From Keratinibaculum paraultunense (GTDB lineage: Bacteria; Bacillota; Clostridia; Tissierellales; Tepidimicrobiaceae), in assembly GCF_016767175.1 (NCBI RefSeq), contig NZ_CP068564.1, positions 992,001 to 1,056,000 of the forward strand: a stretch of DNA of 64,000 nt, read 5' to 3'. Below, one piece after another: positions 36,883-45,643 of the stretch (its first letter is position 1; each line of letters opens with the position of its first letter). The notes beneath the pieces are model-generated. The model worked only from the letters and a program-made list of their open reading frames with translations. It did not search any database and was not told the origin of the DNA. Both the position numbers and the translations under genes were made by a program.

Positions 36883-36919
36883 ATCTACTTTCCTGTAAAA
36901 TATCTTACAGGAGGTAGAT
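36883..36919 (+). promoter_or_regulatory. Hairpin that hides the istA ribosome binding site
   Basis: ATCTAC-TTT-CCTGTAA pairs with TTACAGG-AG-GTAGAT. The AGGAGG Shine-Dalgarno sequence (36909-36914) is in the 3' arm, so in this fold the transposase message would be translated poorly. Confidence 0.65.
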
Positions 36920-36924
36920 AGAAA

Positions 36925-38478
36925 ATGGGATTGAAGGGTTGGCATATGTTTAATGAAATTAAAAACATGAAGGAGTTAGGGCTAAAGAAATCTCAAATAT
37001 CAAGATATTTAGATTTAGACTATGGGACTGTATCTAAATACTGGAATATGCAGGTAAAGGAGTTTGCTGAAAATATGGAAAAAGTGAAGGTTAGAAAGAA
37101 AATACTAGATGAATATGAAGATGAGATAGTAGGTTGGTTAAGAGATTTTCCAGACATGAGTGCAGCTCAGATTTTGGATTGGTTAAAGGAAAGATATGGA
37201 GATATTAAATGCACAGATAGGAGTGTGAGAAACTATGTAAGATACATAAGAGATAAATATGATATTCCAAAGGTTGTATCTAAAAGACAACATGAAGCAG
37301 TGCAAGAACTTCCAATGGGCTATCAGGCACAAGTTGATTTTGGACAAATATGGCTTAACAATGCAGATGGGAAAAGAGTTAAACTTTATGCCTTTGCTAT
37401 GGTACTGTCTCACTCTAGAATGAAATATGCCTATTGGCAGAACAAGCCATTTACAACGAAAGATTTTATTGATGCTCATACTAAGGCCTTTGAATACTTT
37501 GGAGGTAAAACCCACGAAATAGTATATGACCAAGACAGACTATTAGCAGTTAATGAAAACTATGGAGACATAATTTTTACAGAAGAATTTCAAAACTTTA
37601 AAGACTTTATGAAAATTAGAGTAAGAATGTGTAGAGGATATGACCCAGAAAGCAAAGGAAAAATAGAAGCAGTTGTTAAATATTTAAAGTATAATTTTGC
37701 AAAGAATAGAACTTTTGTTGATATAGACAAGTTTAATGAAGATTGTCTATTGTGGTTAGATAGAACAGGAAATGCTAATATTCATGGAACAACAAAAAAG
37801 ATACCGAAAGAAGTATTCTCCCTCGAAAAGAAATACCTTCTTCCAGTATCACAAACATTTAGAAATGTACCATCTAATTCAATTTTAACCTATACAGTAA
37901 GAAAAGACAACACCATTTCGTATAAACAAAATAGATATCAAGTTCCTAAAGGGACATATGAACCAGGAAAAACAGTTGGAGTTCGTAATTTAGATGGTAT
38001 TATTCAGATAATAGATAAGGATACAGGTAAAATTTTAGCAGAACATAAGGAGTGCATACTGAAAGGAAAATTAATACAAATTGATCATCCTGAAAGGGAT
38101 AAAACTTTAAAGATAGACAAACTATATGAAAAAGCTTTAAATGTACTGAACAACACCAATGAAGCCAAGATTTTTCTCGATAGAATTAGGATTGAAAAAC
38201 CAAGATACATAAGGGACCAATACAGTTTAATATGCAATACTTGTAAAAATGTAGAGAAAAAACTCATAGAAGAATCTCTTAAATATTGCATAGAAAGAGA
38301 GATATTCAGTGCTGTAAGTTTTAGAGATGCAATTGAATTTTTAGGTGAGAAATATAAGGAATTAGATAACCAAAAACTAGAAACAGCTAATAAAAACATC
38401 CCTTCTATCCCTCAAAGATATGATATTAAAACCCAAATTAGGGATACATCAGAATATGTAAAAGCATTGGAGGGATAA
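36925..38478 (+). CDS. istA: IS21 family transposase IstA
   Basis: 517-aa DDE transposase. N-terminal helix-turn-helix ([20 protein letters not shown], about residues 20-40), a second DNA-binding region, then the RNase H-fold core. Catalytic acids: Asp in AQVDFGQIW (near 137), Asp in VYDQDR (near 203), Glu in [10 protein letters not shown] (near 248). The C-terminal Mu-transposase-like beta domain follows. Full length; start after AGGAGG, which lies in a hairpin. Confidence 0.94.
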   Translation: MGLKGWHMFNEIKNMKELGLKKSQISRYLDLDYGTVSKYWNMQVKEFAENMEKVKVRKKILDEYEDEIVGWLRDFPDMSAAQILDWLKERYGDIKCTDRSVRNYVRYIRDKYDIPKVVSKRQHEAVQELPMGYQAQVDFGQIWLNNADGKRVKLYAFAMVLSHSRMKYAYWQNKPFTTKDFIDAHTKAFEYFGGKTHEIVYDQDRLLAVNENYGDIIFTEEFQNFKDFMKIRVRMCRGYDPESKGKIEAVVKYLKYNFAKNRTFVDIDKFNEDCLLWLDRTGNANIHGTTKKIPKEVFSLEKKYLLPVSQTFRNVPSNSILTYTVRKDNTISYKQNRYQVPKGTYEPGKTVGVRNLDGIIQIIDKDTGKILAEHKECILKGKLIQIDHPERDKTLKIDKLYEKALNVLNNTNEAKIFLDRIRIEKPRYIRDQYSLICNTCKNVEKKLIEESLKYCIEREIFSAVSFRDAIEFLGEKYKELDNQKLETANKNIPSIPQRYDIKTQIRDTSEYVKALEG

Positions 38479-38479
38479 G

Positions 38480-39232
38480 ATGATAGGTAAAATTGATTAT
38501 ATAAAAGAATATGCCAAAGAACTAAAGCTATTAAATCTACAGAAAAAGATAGATGAGTTCATAGAACATGGAGAAAATGAAGATTTATCATATCAAGAAT
38601 TTCTTTACAAAATACTAAATGAAGAGATAATTGCTAAAGAGGAAAGAAAGAAACAAACTCGATTAAAAAATGCAGGATTTCCTGTAATAAAGACAATAGA
38701 AGAATTTGATTTTGAATTTCAAAAGTCTATCAGCAAAAGACATATAAACAGGCTTCTAGAAATGGACTGGATAGATAAGATATACAATCTTATCTTCCTA
38801 GGTCCTCCTGGTGTAGGGAAGACACATTTAGCCATAGCATTAGGCTATAAAGCTATAGATATGGGATACAAGGTAAGTTTCATCTCAATGGACAATTTGG
38901 TCTATTCATTAAAAACACAGGATATAATGAGAAAGAGTAAGATAAAGATAAATAAAATACATTCCTCAGACCTTGTAATTATTGATGAAATTGGATATCT
39001 ACCAATTAATCGCGAGGAAGCTAATATGTTTTTCCAGTTAATATCAGCCTTACACGAACAGACTTCAATTATAATTACATCAAATAAGGGCTTTGGAGAT
39101 TGGAACGAATTATTAGGAGACCCAGCATTAACTACAGCTATATTAGACAGGCTTACCTATAAATGTGAGTTATTTAATATGACTGGCAAAAGCTATAGGC
39201 TTACACATAGAAAATCCTTTTTAGAGGATTAG
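38480..39232 (+). CDS. istB: IS21 family ATPase helper IstB
   Basis: 250-aa AAA+ ATPase that selects target DNA and activates IstA. Walker [10 protein letters not shown] near residue 110; Walker [12 protein letters not shown] near residue 162; sensor [12 protein letters not shown]. Starts 1 nt after the istA stop. Ends at the inner edge of the right terminal repeat. Confidence 0.94.
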   Translation: MIGKIDYIKEYAKELKLLNLQKKIDEFIEHGENEDLSYQEFLYKILNEEIIAKEERKKQTRLKNAGFPVIKTIEEFDFEFQKSISKRHINRLLEMDWIDKIYNLIFLGPPGVGKTHLAIALGYKAIDMGYKVSFISMDNLVYSLKTQDIMRKSKIKINKIHSSDLVIIDEIGYLPINREEANMFFQLISALHEQTSIIITSNKGFGDWNELLGDPALTTAILDRLTYKCELFNMTGKSYRLTHRKSFLED

Positions 39233-39233
39233 A

Positions 39234-39273
39234 AACTGGAAATTGTTCGGGAAAATTATTTTCCGAAATTTAA
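39234..39273 (-). repeat. Right terminal inverted repeat of the IS21 element
   Basis: Reverse complement begins TTAAATTTCGGAAAATAA and ends TTTCCAGTT; 31 of 40 positions match the left end. Confidence 0.8.
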
Positions 39274-39600
39274 GGAAAAGTACTTGCCGTTTACAATACT
39301 CTACTATACATATACAATCGTAAAATTTACTATGTTTTTTATTTCATTAAAATCTATATTTTTTAGAATAGTGTTATACAATTCTCCTGCTTTATATATT
39401 TATATATTATTGAATATTTCTAAATGCTACCCAGAGAAATACTTTTATTTTATGTTTTATAATTTTTTTAAATAAACATTAGTGAACATCTTATTATTTT
39501 ATTTAAATATAGTCCAATTCTATGCTAAATTTATGTAATAAACAAAAACTTCATAAAAAAATATAAAAATACACTAACCTCAAAAAATACTTTTTATTTT
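39274..39600. other. Non-coding AT-rich stretch, nothing recognised
   Basis: No credible gene. A 63-codon frame (39284-39475, TTG start) lacks a ribosome site and is low-complexity. A short minus-strand frame near 39300-39385 is also unconvincing. It may be eroded sequence between the IS element and the palindromic elements that follow. Confidence 0.5.
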
Positions 39601-39720
39601 GTGTTCTATGACGATTTTGAAGGTACACTCATATCAATGGTATAGAACCATGATAATCGCTCTTAAAAACTCCCCTGGGCACTTAAAGGGTCTTTTAGGA
39701 ACGTTTAAGAGGTAGAACAC
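39601..39720. other. 120-nt palindrome-closed element with three-way-junction folding potential
   Basis: Outer arms GTGTTCTA (39601-39608) and TAGAACAC (39713-39720) pair perfectly. Inside are two further arms: CGATT / AATCG (39612-39616, 39655-39659) topped by ATGGT / ACCAT; and CTCTTAAA / TTTAAGAG (39660-39667, 39704-39711) with a G- and C-rich tip. Nested complementarity of this kind suggests a structured RNA or a MITE-like DNA element. The strand cannot be decided; no known RNA family was recognised. It lies 11 nt from the dif-like palindrome. Confidence 0.55.
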
Positions 39721-39731
39721 CCTTTATAAAC

Positions 39732-39770
39732 AGTTAAGGTTTACATAATATATTTATGTAAACCTTAACT
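39732..39770. other. dif-like palindrome, candidate Xer recombination site
   Basis: 17-bp perfect arms, inner parts GGTTTACATAA (39738-39748) and TTATGTAAACC (39754-39764), around TATAT. The right inner arm matches 10 of 11 bases of the XerD-binding half of Bacillus dif as I remember it (TTATGTAAACT). The centre is 5 nt where dif has 6, and both arms are alike. It lies where gene orientation converges. An alternative is a terminator for the aminotransferase gene, but there is no T run on the minus strand side. Confidence 0.5.
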
Positions 39771-39827
39771 TCTATTAAAACGATTTATTTTAAAATTTTA
39801 CTCTATTAAATATTATTTGATATCAAA

Positions 39828-41021
39828 CTAAAACTGCTCTACAAAATCTTTTATTCGTTTTAAACCTTCTTTAATATTATCCATAGATGTTGCATAGGAC
39901 AGCCTGATATAATTATCATCACCAAAACCTATGCCGGGAATAACTGCTACTTTACATTCATCTAATAAAACCTTTGCAAAATCTAAAGAATTGTTTATTT
40001 TGATTCCTTTAATAGTTTTTCCTTTTAGTTGAGTAATATTAACCATTATATAAAATGCGCCTTTTGGTTTTTTACAACTAAGTCCCCTAATTGAATTTAT
40101 AGTTTCAACCATATAATTTCTTCTTTTCTCAAATTGTTTTTTCATTTCCTCTACACTACTTTGATCACCTATTAATCCTACTACACTTGCATATTGAGAA
40201 ATAGAGCATGGATTAGAAGTAGTATGGCTTTGAATATTACTCATTACTTTTATTATTTTTTCGTGAGCTGCAGCAAATCCAATTCTCCATCCTGTCATCG
40301 CATAAGCCTTTGACATACCATTTATTACTACAGTCAAGTTTTTGATATTTTCGTTTAGAGATGCAATACTTATATGTTTATCATCATATACTAATTTTTC
40401 ATATATTTCATCCGATATTATGAATATATTGTTTTCAATAGCCCAGCTGGCGATTTCTTTTAATTCGTTTTCATTATATATAGCTCCTGTCGGATTACTT
40501 GGACTATTTAATATTAGAGCCTTGGTTTTATTTGTTAATACCTTATTTAAATCTGATACAGAAAATTTAAAATCATTTTCTTCTTTTGTTTTTATATATA
40601 CTGGTATTCCACCGGAAATTTTAATTAATTCTGGATAACTAACCCAGTAAGGTACACCTACAATAACTTCATCTCCAGGATTTATAATTGCCATTAATGC
40701 ATTAAATATAGCATGTTTTGCACCGTTTGATATAATTATATTGTCGGTATTGTAGGTAAGATTATTATCTTTTTTTAACTTCTTACAAACTGCTTCTTTT
40801 AATTCAATAATACCCGAAGCAGGAGTATATCTTGTTAAACCTTCTTCTATGGCCCGTATACCTTCTCTTCTTATATTCTCAGGGGTATTAAAATCTGGTT
40901 CACCTGCTCCAAATCCAATAACATCTATACCTTGAGCCTTCATTGCTTTAGCTTTTGCTGTTATTTCTAAGGTAATAGATGGTGATATTTCTAATCCTTT
41001 TTTCGATAAATTGAAATTCAT
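39828..41021 (-). CDS. aspB: Class I/II PLP-dependent aspartate aminotransferase
   Basis: 397-aa aminotransferase, fold type I, subgroup I-gamma. The opening LSKKGLEISPSITLEITAKA is typical of AspB. Blocks GAGEPDFNTP, SNGAKHAIFNAL, NSPSNPTGAIY and the PLP lysine motif INGMSKAYAMTGWRIG (near residue 235) are present; the C-terminal RLSYATS holds the substrate-binding Arg. Transfers amino groups between aspartate and 2-oxoglutarate, though some relatives use aromatic or other amino acids. Start after GGAGGG. Confidence 0.92.
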   Translation of the reverse strand: MNFNLSKKGLEISPSITLEITAKAKAMKAQGIDVIGFGAGEPDFNTPENIRREGIRAIEEGLTRYTPASGIIELKEAVCKKLKKDNNLTYNTDNIIISNGAKHAIFNALMAIINPGDEVIVGVPYWVSYPELIKISGGIPVYIKTKEENDFKFSVSDLNKVLTNKTKALILNSPSNPTGAIYNENELKEIASWAIENNIFIISDEIYEKLVYDDKHISIASLNENIKNLTVVINGMSKAYAMTGWRIGFAAAHEKIIKVMSNIQSHTTSNPCSISQYASVVGLIGDQSSVEEMKKQFEKRRNYMVETINSIRGLSCKKPKGAFYIMVNITQLKGKTIKGIKINNSLDFAKVLLDECKVAVIPGIGFGDDNYIRLSYATSMDNIKEGLKRIKDFVEQF

Positions 41022-41162
41022 ATTATCCCTCCATATTATTATTTATTTTATTTCAAATTTTTATTAAAATATTATTCATTTGAATATTTCTTATATATTC
41101 TTATATATTATATATTTCTATATAAATTTAAAATTTCCTTCTTTATGTGATCTAAATGTAAT

Positions 41163-41543
41163 CTAAAATTTTATTCCATAAATATCTTTTAATACAGATT
41201 GTACAATATATAAAGAGTCTTCAAAAGCAGGTTTATATTGTAACAATATTATTTGATAATGTTTATATCCTTTGTCAGTAAGTTTATATCTTCTTATAGA
41301 TCTTTTATCTGGTTCTTCCCACCAGCCTATAACATATCCACTTTCTTCAAGATCCCTTAATAATGGATATACCATTCCAGGGCTAGGCTCCCATTTGCCA
41401 TCTAATCGATTTTTTATTTCTTCAATAATTTCATTTCCATAATAACTCCTATCTCTTAATAAATGTAAAATATATAGTTTTACAAAAGAAGTAGTGCTAA
41501 TTTTTGATGGGAACTGCCTATTTCTCTCGTTTTTATAACTCAT
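41163..41543 (-). CDS. PadR family transcriptional regulator
   Basis: 126 aa. Winged helix of the PadR type (FVKLYILHLLRDRSYYGNEI; PSPGMVYPLLRDLEESGYV; RRYKLTDKGYKHY). The ATG at 41543 overlaps the stop of the PHP gene (TAATG) and has AAAGGAAGG upstream; a longer frame reaching 41633 lies inside the PHP gene and is rejected. Co-translated with the PHP phosphoesterase; the target is unknown. Confidence 0.85.
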   Translation of the reverse strand: MSYKNERNRQFPSKISTTSFVKLYILHLLRDRSYYGNEIIEEIKNRLDGKWEPSPGMVYPLLRDLEESGYVIGWWEEPDKRSIRRYKLTDKGYKHYQIILLQYKPAFEDSLYIVQSVLKDIYGIKF

Positions 41544-42361
41544 TATATCCTTCCTTTCATTATTGGGATATAATCTATATTTACATAATAATTTCCTAAT
41601 AAATATTCCCCATTGATTAATATGCCATGACAATCAGAACCACCTGTAACTATTAAATTATGTTGTTTGGCAATATCTATTAATTTCTTTACATCTTCTG
41701 ATTTATGTCTAGAATGTACGGCTTCTATACCATCAATTCCTAAATTTACACAACTAGTGATTATATTAAAATTATTTAATAATCCAGGATGTGCTAATAC
41801 AGCAATTCCCTCTAATTCATGAATAAGATCTATAGTTTCTTCTAATTTTAATGATTCTTTTTCCACATAAGCTTCCTTTCCTCTGTTTAGATATAATTCA
41901 AAAGCTTCATCTATATTATTAACAAAGCCATGTTTTACGAGAACTCTAGCTATGTGTGGTCTTCCAATATAATTATTTCTTCCCGCTTCAATTTGCACTT
42001 CTTCTATACTAATATTCATACCAAGCTTATTAATTTTTTTAACCATCTCAATACCCCTTAAAATCCTTTTGTTTTTTAAACTATCAGTAATTTTTTTTAA
42101 TTTTAGTGATTTATAATCTATAAAATAACCCAATATATGTACTTCTTCATCTTTAAAAATACAGCTAAATTCTATTCCAGGAATTATATATAACTTTATT
42201 TTTGTTTTACTATATTGTATTGCTGATTCTATAGCATCTACGGTATCATGATCTGTAATGGCTATGCCATCAAGTTTTTTTGTTATAGCTAAATCAATTA
42301 CTTGATGAGGAGTTAATAATCCATCCGAACAAGTAGTGTGTACGTGTAGATCAAATATCAT
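41543..42361 (-). CDS. PHP domain metal-dependent phosphoesterase (YciV/RNase AM-like)
   Basis: 272-aa trinuclear-metal phosphoesterase. Motif I DLHVHTTCSDG (residues 4-14), motif II AITDHDTVDA, then GIEFSC, GRPHIARVL, VLAHPG and GGSDCHG. Best match is the 3',5'-nucleoside bisphosphate phosphatase / 5'-exonuclease group that degrades pAp and trims RNA 5' ends. Start after AGGAGAG. Operon with the PadR gene. Confidence 0.87.
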   Translation of the reverse strand: MIFDLHVHTTCSDGLLTPHQVIDLAITKKLDGIAITDHDTVDAIESAIQYSKTKIKLYIIPGIEFSCIFKDEEVHILGYFIDYKSLKLKKITDSLKNKRILRGIEMVKKINKLGMNISIEEVQIEAGRNNYIGRPHIARVLVKHGFVNNIDEAFELYLNRGKEAYVEKESLKLEETIDLIHELEGIAVLAHPGLLNNFNIITSCVNLGIDGIEAVHSRHKSEDVKKLIDIAKQHNLIVTGGSDCHGILINGEYLLGNYYVNIDYIPIMKGRI

Positions 42362-42521
42362 AAATATTCTCTCCTTTTTTTAAAAAAAGTATTTTAATTA
42401 ATATTGCATACAATCTATATTATATACACATCAATATATTAAGGCAATTTTTATAATTTTTATTTTTACAATACTTATAATAGTAACTATTATTAAACTA
42501 TTAAATATATTATATATATAT

Positions 42522-42553
42522 AAAAAAACCTGTTGTGAGCAACAGGTTTTTTT
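42522..42553. terminator. Strong bidirectional terminator after spoVS
   Basis: 14-bp arms AAAAAAACCTGTTG and CAACAGGTTTTTTT around TGAG, with T runs for both strands. Confidence 0.92.
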
Positions 42554-42562
42554 ACACTAAAT

Positions 42563-42823
42563 TTATCTTGGTTCTACAATTAACTTAATAGCTGTCCTTT
42601 CTTCACCGTCAATTTCAACATCAGTGAAAGCTGGTATGCAAATGAGATCAACTCCACTAGGTGCAACAAATCCTCTTGCAATAGCTACAGCTTTAACTGC
42701 CTGATTTAAAGCACCTGCTCCAATTGCTTGTAATTCTGCATTACCTTTTTCTCTTAATACTCCAGCTAGTGCTCCTGCTACAGAATTTGGACTTGATTTT
42801 GCTGATACTTTTAACACATCCAT
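42563..42823 (-). CDS. spoVS: Stage V sporulation protein S
   Basis: 86-aa Alba-like small protein, highly conserved in spore formers, affecting septation and coat assembly. The whole sequence matches the family (VLKVSAKSSPNSVAGALAG at the start; QAIGAGALNQAVKAVAIARG in the centre). Lies directly after rny, the same order as rny-ymdB-spoVS in Bacillus but without ymdB. Confidence 0.96.
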   Translation of the reverse strand: MDVLKVSAKSSPNSVAGALAGVLREKGNAELQAIGAGALNQAVKAVAIARGFVAPSGVDLICIPAFTDVEIDGEERTAIKLIVEPR

Positions 42824-42839
42824 TAAAACATCCCCCTTA

Positions 42840-42868
42840 TATTAATATATTTTTTGTATATATTAATA
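42840..42868. promoter_or_regulatory. Inverted repeat upstream of spoVS
   Basis: TATTAATATA (42840-42849) and TATATTAATA (42859-42868), 17 bp before the spoVS start codon. Could be an operator or a leader hairpin; AT-only composition makes chance likely. Confidence 0.3.
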
Positions 42869-42968
42869 TTCTATATTTAATTCAAAAATCCTTTTTTTAT
42901 TTTAAAAAAGTTATAAAAAATTTATATTTTTTATTATGCATGAAAATAAAAATTCCTGATAAATGAAT

Positions 42969-44513
42969 TTATTTTGCATATTCAACAGCTCTTGTTTCTC
43001 TAATAACATTTACTTTTATTTGTCCTGGATAATCTAATTCGGATTCTATCCTTTTAGCAATTTCTCTTGCAGTGTGAACTATTTCGTCATCTTTAACATC
43101 TTCAGGTTTTACCATAATTCTTAATTCACGTCCTGCTTGTATAGCATAAGATTTTTCAATTCCATCAAATGAATTTGCAATTTCTTCTAATTTTTCAAGC
43201 CTTTTTATATAAGCTTCTAAAGTCTCTCTCCTTGCACCAGGTCTTGCAGCAGAAATTGCATCAGCAGCTTGGACTAAAACAGCTTCTACACTCTGAGGTT
43301 CTATATCTCCATGATGAGCTGCTATAGCATGCAAAACTTCTTTTGATTCTCTATATCTTCTAGCTATATCTACTCCAATATCTACATGAGGACCTTCTAT
43401 TTCGTGATCTACGGCTTTCCCTATATCATGCAATAATCCTGCTCTTTTAGCTATTTTAACATTTGCCCCTAACTCGGCTGCCATAACCCCTGCAATATGA
43501 GATACTTCGATAGAATGTTTTAAAACGTTTTGACCATAGCTTGTTCTGTATTTTAATCTACCAAGTAACTTTATTAATTCTGGATGTAAATTATGAATAC
43601 CTGTTTCAAATGCTGCTTGTTCACCTTCTTCTTTTATAATATTATCAACTTCCACTTTAGCTTTTTCAACCATTTCTTCAATTCTTGCAGGATGTATTCT
43701 CCCATCTACAATTAATTTTTCTAAAGCAATTCTTGCAATTTCTCTTCTTATAGGATCAAATCCAGATAATACTACCGCTTCTGGCGTATCGTCAATTATT
43801 AGATCGATTCCTGTTAAAGTTTCAAGTGTTCTAATATTTCTACCTTCTCTACCAATTATTCTACCTTTCATTTCATCATTTGGTAAATTTACTACTGTTA
43901 CTGTTGTTTCTGCAACATGGTCTGCAGCACATCTTTGAATAGCGCATGAAATGATTTCTCGTGCTCTTTTTTCAGCTTCTTCTCTAGTTTGTGCTTCAAT
44001 TTCTTTAATAATCATGGCAGATTCATGAGCTATTTCTTTTTTAATATCGTTTAATAATAATTCTTTTGCTTCTTCGGAGGTTAAGCCTGAAAGTCTTTCT
44101 AATTCTTCTACTTGCTTTTCATAGAGTTCATTTATAAGAATTTCTTTTTCATTTAGTTCCTTTTCTTTTTTATTAAGAATTTCTTCTCTTCTTTCAAGAG
44201 TTTCACTTTTTCTATCTATAGATTCTTCTTTGTGCATTAAGCGACGTTCTAATTTTTGTATTTCTGATCGTCTTTCTCTATTTTCTTTTTCATTTTCAAT
44301 TCTTATTTTGTGAACTTCTTCTTTTGCTTCCAGTAAAACCTCTTTTTTACGTGTTTCAGCTTCATGATTAGCATCTTCAATAATCTTTATAGCTAATTCT
44401 TCGGCATTTTTGATTTTTCGTTCACCAATATTTTTCCTTATATAATAGCCAGCTACAATTCCGACAATAATACCTATGATAATACCTATGATGGTTATTA
44501 CAATATCAATAAT
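42969..44513 (-). CDS. rny: Ribonuclease Y, probable ATT start codon
   Basis: Membrane-anchored endoribonuclease that starts mRNA decay. From the ATT at 44513 the protein is about 514 aa: transmembrane segment ([19 protein letters not shown]), long charged coiled coil (residues about 30-200), KH domain ([19 protein letters not shown]) and HD domain ([10 protein letters not shown]). The frame is open from a stop at 44529-44531 down to the first ATG at 44237, with no ATG, GTG or TTG between. Starting at 44237 would delete the anchor. AGGAGG lies 6 nt before ATT 44513; ATT 44510 is the next option. Confidence 0.88.
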   Translation of the reverse strand: MIDIVITIIGIIIGIIVGIVAGYYIRKNIGERKIKNAEELAIKIIEDANHEAETRKKEVLLEAKEEVHKIRIENEKENRERRSEIQKLERRLMHKEESIDRKSETLERREEILNKKEKELNEKEILINELYEKQVEELERLSGLTSEEAKELLLNDIKKEIAHESAMIIKEIEAQTREEAEKRAREIISCAIQRCAADHVAETTVTVVNLPNDEMKGRIIGREGRNIRTLETLTGIDLIIDDTPEAVVLSGFDPIRREIARIALEKLIVDGRIHPARIEEMVEKAKVEVDNIIKEEGEQAAFETGIHNLHPELIKLLGRLKYRTSYGQNVLKHSIEVSHIAGVMAAELGANVKIAKRAGLLHDIGKAVDHEIEGPHVDIGVDIARRYRESKEVLHAIAAHHGDIEPQSVEAVLVQAADAISAARPGARRETLEAYIKRLEKLEEIANSFDGIEKSYAIQAGRELRIMVKPEDVKDDEIVHTAREIAKRIESELDYPGQIKVNVIRETRAVEYAK

Positions 44514-44580
44514 GACCCACCTCCTGTTCTATTTAATTTTCAAGTTCCATTTACATATTCCAGTTATACACACAATCTTA

Positions 44581-44610
44581 GTAAAAATATAAACCGAGTA
44601 GTCTCGGTCT
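44581..44610 (-). promoter_or_regulatory. Terminator-like hairpin in the rny leader
   Basis: Minus strand ACCGAG-ACTA-CTCGGT (44608-44593) followed by TTATATTTTTAC. It lies between the strong promoter and the rny start, so it can stop transcripts before rny (attenuator) or end upstream transcripts. Confidence 0.6.
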
Positions 44611-44654
44611 ATAGAGTCTACATACTATAATTTTGCATAGCATGGTTCGTTTTT

Positions 44655-44683
44655 ATTTTATTACTTTTTAATAAATATGTCAA
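44655..44683 (-). promoter_or_regulatory. Strong sigma-A promoter of rny
   Basis: Minus strand TTGACA (44683-44678), 17-nt spacer, TAAAAT (44660-44655). Predicted leader of about 135 nt before the ATT start. Confidence 0.78.
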
Positions 44684-44720
44684 GACAACTGAACTATTAC
44701 TTTACAACATTATAAATTAA

Positions 44721-45377
44721 TTAAAATGTGATTTCTTCTAAATAACTTCTTGATTCCTTCAAGTATACTCTATAGGCTTTAGTACCAATTGAAGAAAGAT
44801 GATTATTATGGGTCACCATAATAATTTGTCTATTAAATAATTCTGATGTCTTTTTTAAAAAATCAGCTACGTTAAAAATATACTCTTCACTTACATGTTT
44901 AGCAGGTTCATCTAGTATAAGAGGTCCTTCAATTTTGGGTTTATATATTTCTAGAAAAGCAATACGTAATGCTAAAGAAATAATATCTACTACTCCACCA
45001 CCCCTTGATAATTCTGGTTTAGTTTTTATAGTACCCTCTTTAGTTTTAGTCAATACATAAAACTCAGCATTTGGTTTACCATAAAGTTCATTTATTTCTA
45101 TTTTAAATTCTACATTGTTTTCAAAAATGTATTGTAAACAATTAGTAACTAATGATTCAACTTGAATTTTGGCTTGATTTCTAGCAAATTCAGAAGTATT
45201 TTGTAAAAGCACACTAACTTTTTCCATTAATTGAATTTTAGATTCAATTTTTTGAATTAAATTTTCATGTTCTTGTATTTGTTCTAGTATTTTTTCTTTT
45301 TTACCTTGTTCTTTTGAAATATAAGATTTCATATTAGAAATATAAGATTCCAATTCTTTATAATTATTTATAGGCAT
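44721..45377 (-). CDS. C-terminal half of a split Rad50/SbcC-like ABC ATPase
   Basis: 218 aa. A coiled coil (residues about 8-80) leads into the C-terminal ATPase lobe. ABC signature variant LSRGGG at 123-128, Walker B LILDEP at 153-158, D-loop region HVS, and switch His in VTHNN at 190. There is no Walker A. In ordinary SbcC/Rad50 this part is one chain with the N-terminal lobe; here the N-lobe is coded at 45644-47086. The frames are separated by stops and own ribosome sites, so this is not one simple frameshift. Confidence 0.82.
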   Translation of the reverse strand: MPINNYKELESYISNMKSYISKEQGKKEKILEQIQEHENLIQKIESKIQLMEKVSVLLQNTSEFARNQAKIQVESLVTNCLQYIFENNVEFKIEINELYGKPNAEFYVLTKTKEGTIKTKPELSRGGGVVDIISLALRIAFLEIYKPKIEGPLILDEPAKHVSEEYIFNVADFLKKTSELFNRQIIMVTHNNHLSSIGTKAYRVYLKESRSYLEEITF

Positions 45378-45381
45378 ATCA

Positions 45382-45630
45382 TCACTTCTCTTCTAATATA
45401 TCCTTTGGCAACAGAGCATTAGCTTTTTGGAAAAGTTCATTTATTTCTATTGTTAATTTTTCAATTTCTTCATCTAATTTTTCAGGATCTACTCCTAAAC
45501 TATTTAGTTCTTTTATAATTTCCGCTTGCTGATTATTTAATTGCTCTAATCTAGCTTCTGCTTTATATTTTAAGTTTTTAGCCCTTTCAAGATTATCTTT
45601 TAATTTATTAAGTTCTTTTTCATAATCCAT
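45382..45630 (-). CDS. Small coiled-coil protein between the Rad50-like halves
   Basis: 82 aa, almost entirely heptad-like charged helix (residues 1-70), without Cys. Clear AGGAGG ribosome site. It ends 4 nt before the C-lobe gene. It might supply part of the descending coil that is missing in the split protein. Not recognised as a named family. Confidence 0.75.
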   Translation of the reverse strand: MDYEKELNKLKDNLERAKNLKYKAEARLEQLNNQQAEIIKELNSLGVDPEKLDEEIEKLTIEINELFQKANALLPKDILEEK

Positions 45631-45643
45631 ATTTGTATCCTCC

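Larger units (their letters stand above)
36830..39273 (+). mobile_element. IS21-family insertion sequence
   Basis: Two adjacent genes, istA and istB, between 40-bp imperfect terminal inverted repeats that match at 31 of 40 positions. Ends are set by the outermost matching part of the repeats and could be off by some bases. A possible 6-bp direct repeat TACTTG (36804-36809 and 39281-39286) is not symmetrical with the ends, so target duplication is unproven. Both genes look intact, so the element may be active or recent. Confidence 0.9.

Noticed and set aside
36804-39286. TACTTG as the target-site duplication of the IS21 element
   Set aside because: The copies are at unequal distances from the terminal repeats (20 nt left, 7 nt right), so coincidence is likely.
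39284-39475. 63-codon plus-strand frame downstream of the IS element
   Set aside because: TTG start without ribosome site, low-complexity aromatic/Ile-rich sequence, no family resemblance.
39601-39720. Possible 5S rRNA, because of 120-nt length and three-way junction
   Set aside because: Conserved 5S segments such as CCGAAC in loop C are absent on both strands, and no other rRNA is nearby.
42969-44237. RNase Y starting at ATG 44237
   Set aside because: That start would remove the membrane anchor and most of the coiled coil; the upstream frame codes them clearly and has AGGAGG before ATT.
44581-44610. tRNA or T-box element upstream of rny
   Set aside because: Only a short hairpin; no T-box sequence, no cloverleaf.
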